DNA of 64,000 nt. Source: Paralichthys olivaceus (lineage: Eukaryota > Chordata > Actinopteri > Pleuronectiformes > Paralichthyidae). A model generated the notes under the pieces. It was not told the DNA's origin, made no database searches, and saw only the letters and a list, made by a program, of their open reading frames with translations. This document shows, piece by piece, positions 63,641 to 64,000 of the stretch (within the stretch, counting starts at the first letter, position 1; every line of letters starts with the position of its first letter). Made by a program: the position numbers and the translations under genes. The stretch spans positions 7,321,001-7,385,000 of the forward strand of contig NC_091102.1 in assembly GCF_024713975.1 (NCBI RefSeq). The letters are read 5' to 3'.

Positions 63641-64000
63641 CCGAACAGGAAGCAGGAAAAAGTTCAACAGGAAGATTGTTTGAGGGTCCTGAGAGCACAG
63701 GGGCTGTTTTCGAGGGGCCCGCAGACACAAGGGGGACTGTCCTCACTTTTCATTTTGGTTATTGGTTCAGAAGCCCATGTGTGTGCTGGTAATAATGACC
63801 TATATGCCTTTTGTCTGAAAGTGAAAACAAATCTATTTGTATCTGTTTGGAGAATCAAAGCTACATATCTTTGGCCTCCGTCAGTGTACTGTATTTTCAC
63901 GTGTCACTCCTGTGGTGGAATAAGCAGAAAGACGCTATGGGACATGTTGAAGTCCGTCACTGGTCTGGTGGAGAGCAGGAGATAAGTTTGACTCCCAGTC

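Larger units (their letters stand above)
60921..64000. other. Intergenic region after tmem182
   Basis: No coding exon or RNA gene was recognised on either strand. It contains a retroelement tail ending in (ATT)n at 61515-61605 and a purine-rich degenerate repeat at 63320-63640. The 62.2-63.1 kb part is less AT-rich and non-repetitive by eye; a conserved non-coding element there is possible but unsupported. Confidence 0.5.

Overview
The window is vertebrate nuclear DNA, almost certainly from a ray-finned (teleost) fish. The genes are split into many short exons with GT-AG introns. Long CA/GT microsatellites and recognisable teleost-type dispersed repeats are common, and the deduced proteins resemble vertebrate orthologues along most of their length. 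There is no operon, phage, CRISPR or bacterial feature. Family assignments rest on remembered protein similarity plus exon-phase bookkeeping that closes in frame for every gene. No database search was run.

Layout. (1) 1477-9823 (+): the 3' thirteen coding exons of mgat4a (Golgi N-acetylglucosaminyltransferase IVa); its N-terminal exons lie upstream of the window. (2) 12612-13875 (+): coa5, a complete twin-Cx9C cytochrome-c-oxidase assembly factor. (3) 14465-16599 (-): a complete nucleoside hydrolase (inosine/uridine-type family), followed upstream by a large GT/CT-rich minisatellite and a candidate 5' exon. (4) 20091-28912 (-): inpp4a, complete in 23 coding exons, with a likely CpG-bearing 5' exon near 33.6 kb. 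(5) 35341-46183 (+): slc9a2 (NHE2), complete in 13 coding exons. (6) 47960-52750 (-): mfsd9, complete in 6 coding exons including a 44-nt exon. (7) 55721-60181 (+): tmem182, complete in 5 coding exons. The remainder (60.2-64.0 kb) is 3' UTR and intergenic repeat.

The genes do not form one pathway: glycan branching, mitochondrial assembly, nucleoside salvage, phosphoinositide turnover, Na+/H+ exchange, an orphan transporter and a muscle claudin-like protein. What links them is synteny. mgat4a-coa5-inpp4a corresponds to a human 2q11.2 neighbourhood and slc9a2-mfsd9-tmem182 to human 2q12.1. Here the two blocks sit a few kb apart, unc50 is missing from its usual place, and a nucleoside hydrolase lies between coa5 and inpp4a.

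I found no evidence of a wholly new biological system. The best leads are small: in-frame microexons (inpp4a 18 nt, mfsd9 44 nt, a possible 27-nt tmem182 cassette), a perfect 25-bp hairpin in slc9a2, a (UG)n tract that forms the whole pyrimidine-tract region of one inpp4a acceptor, a C15 tract beside a weak inpp4a donor, a 28-nt G tract in the inpp4a 3' UTR, and several dispersed repeat families with more than one copy in the window.
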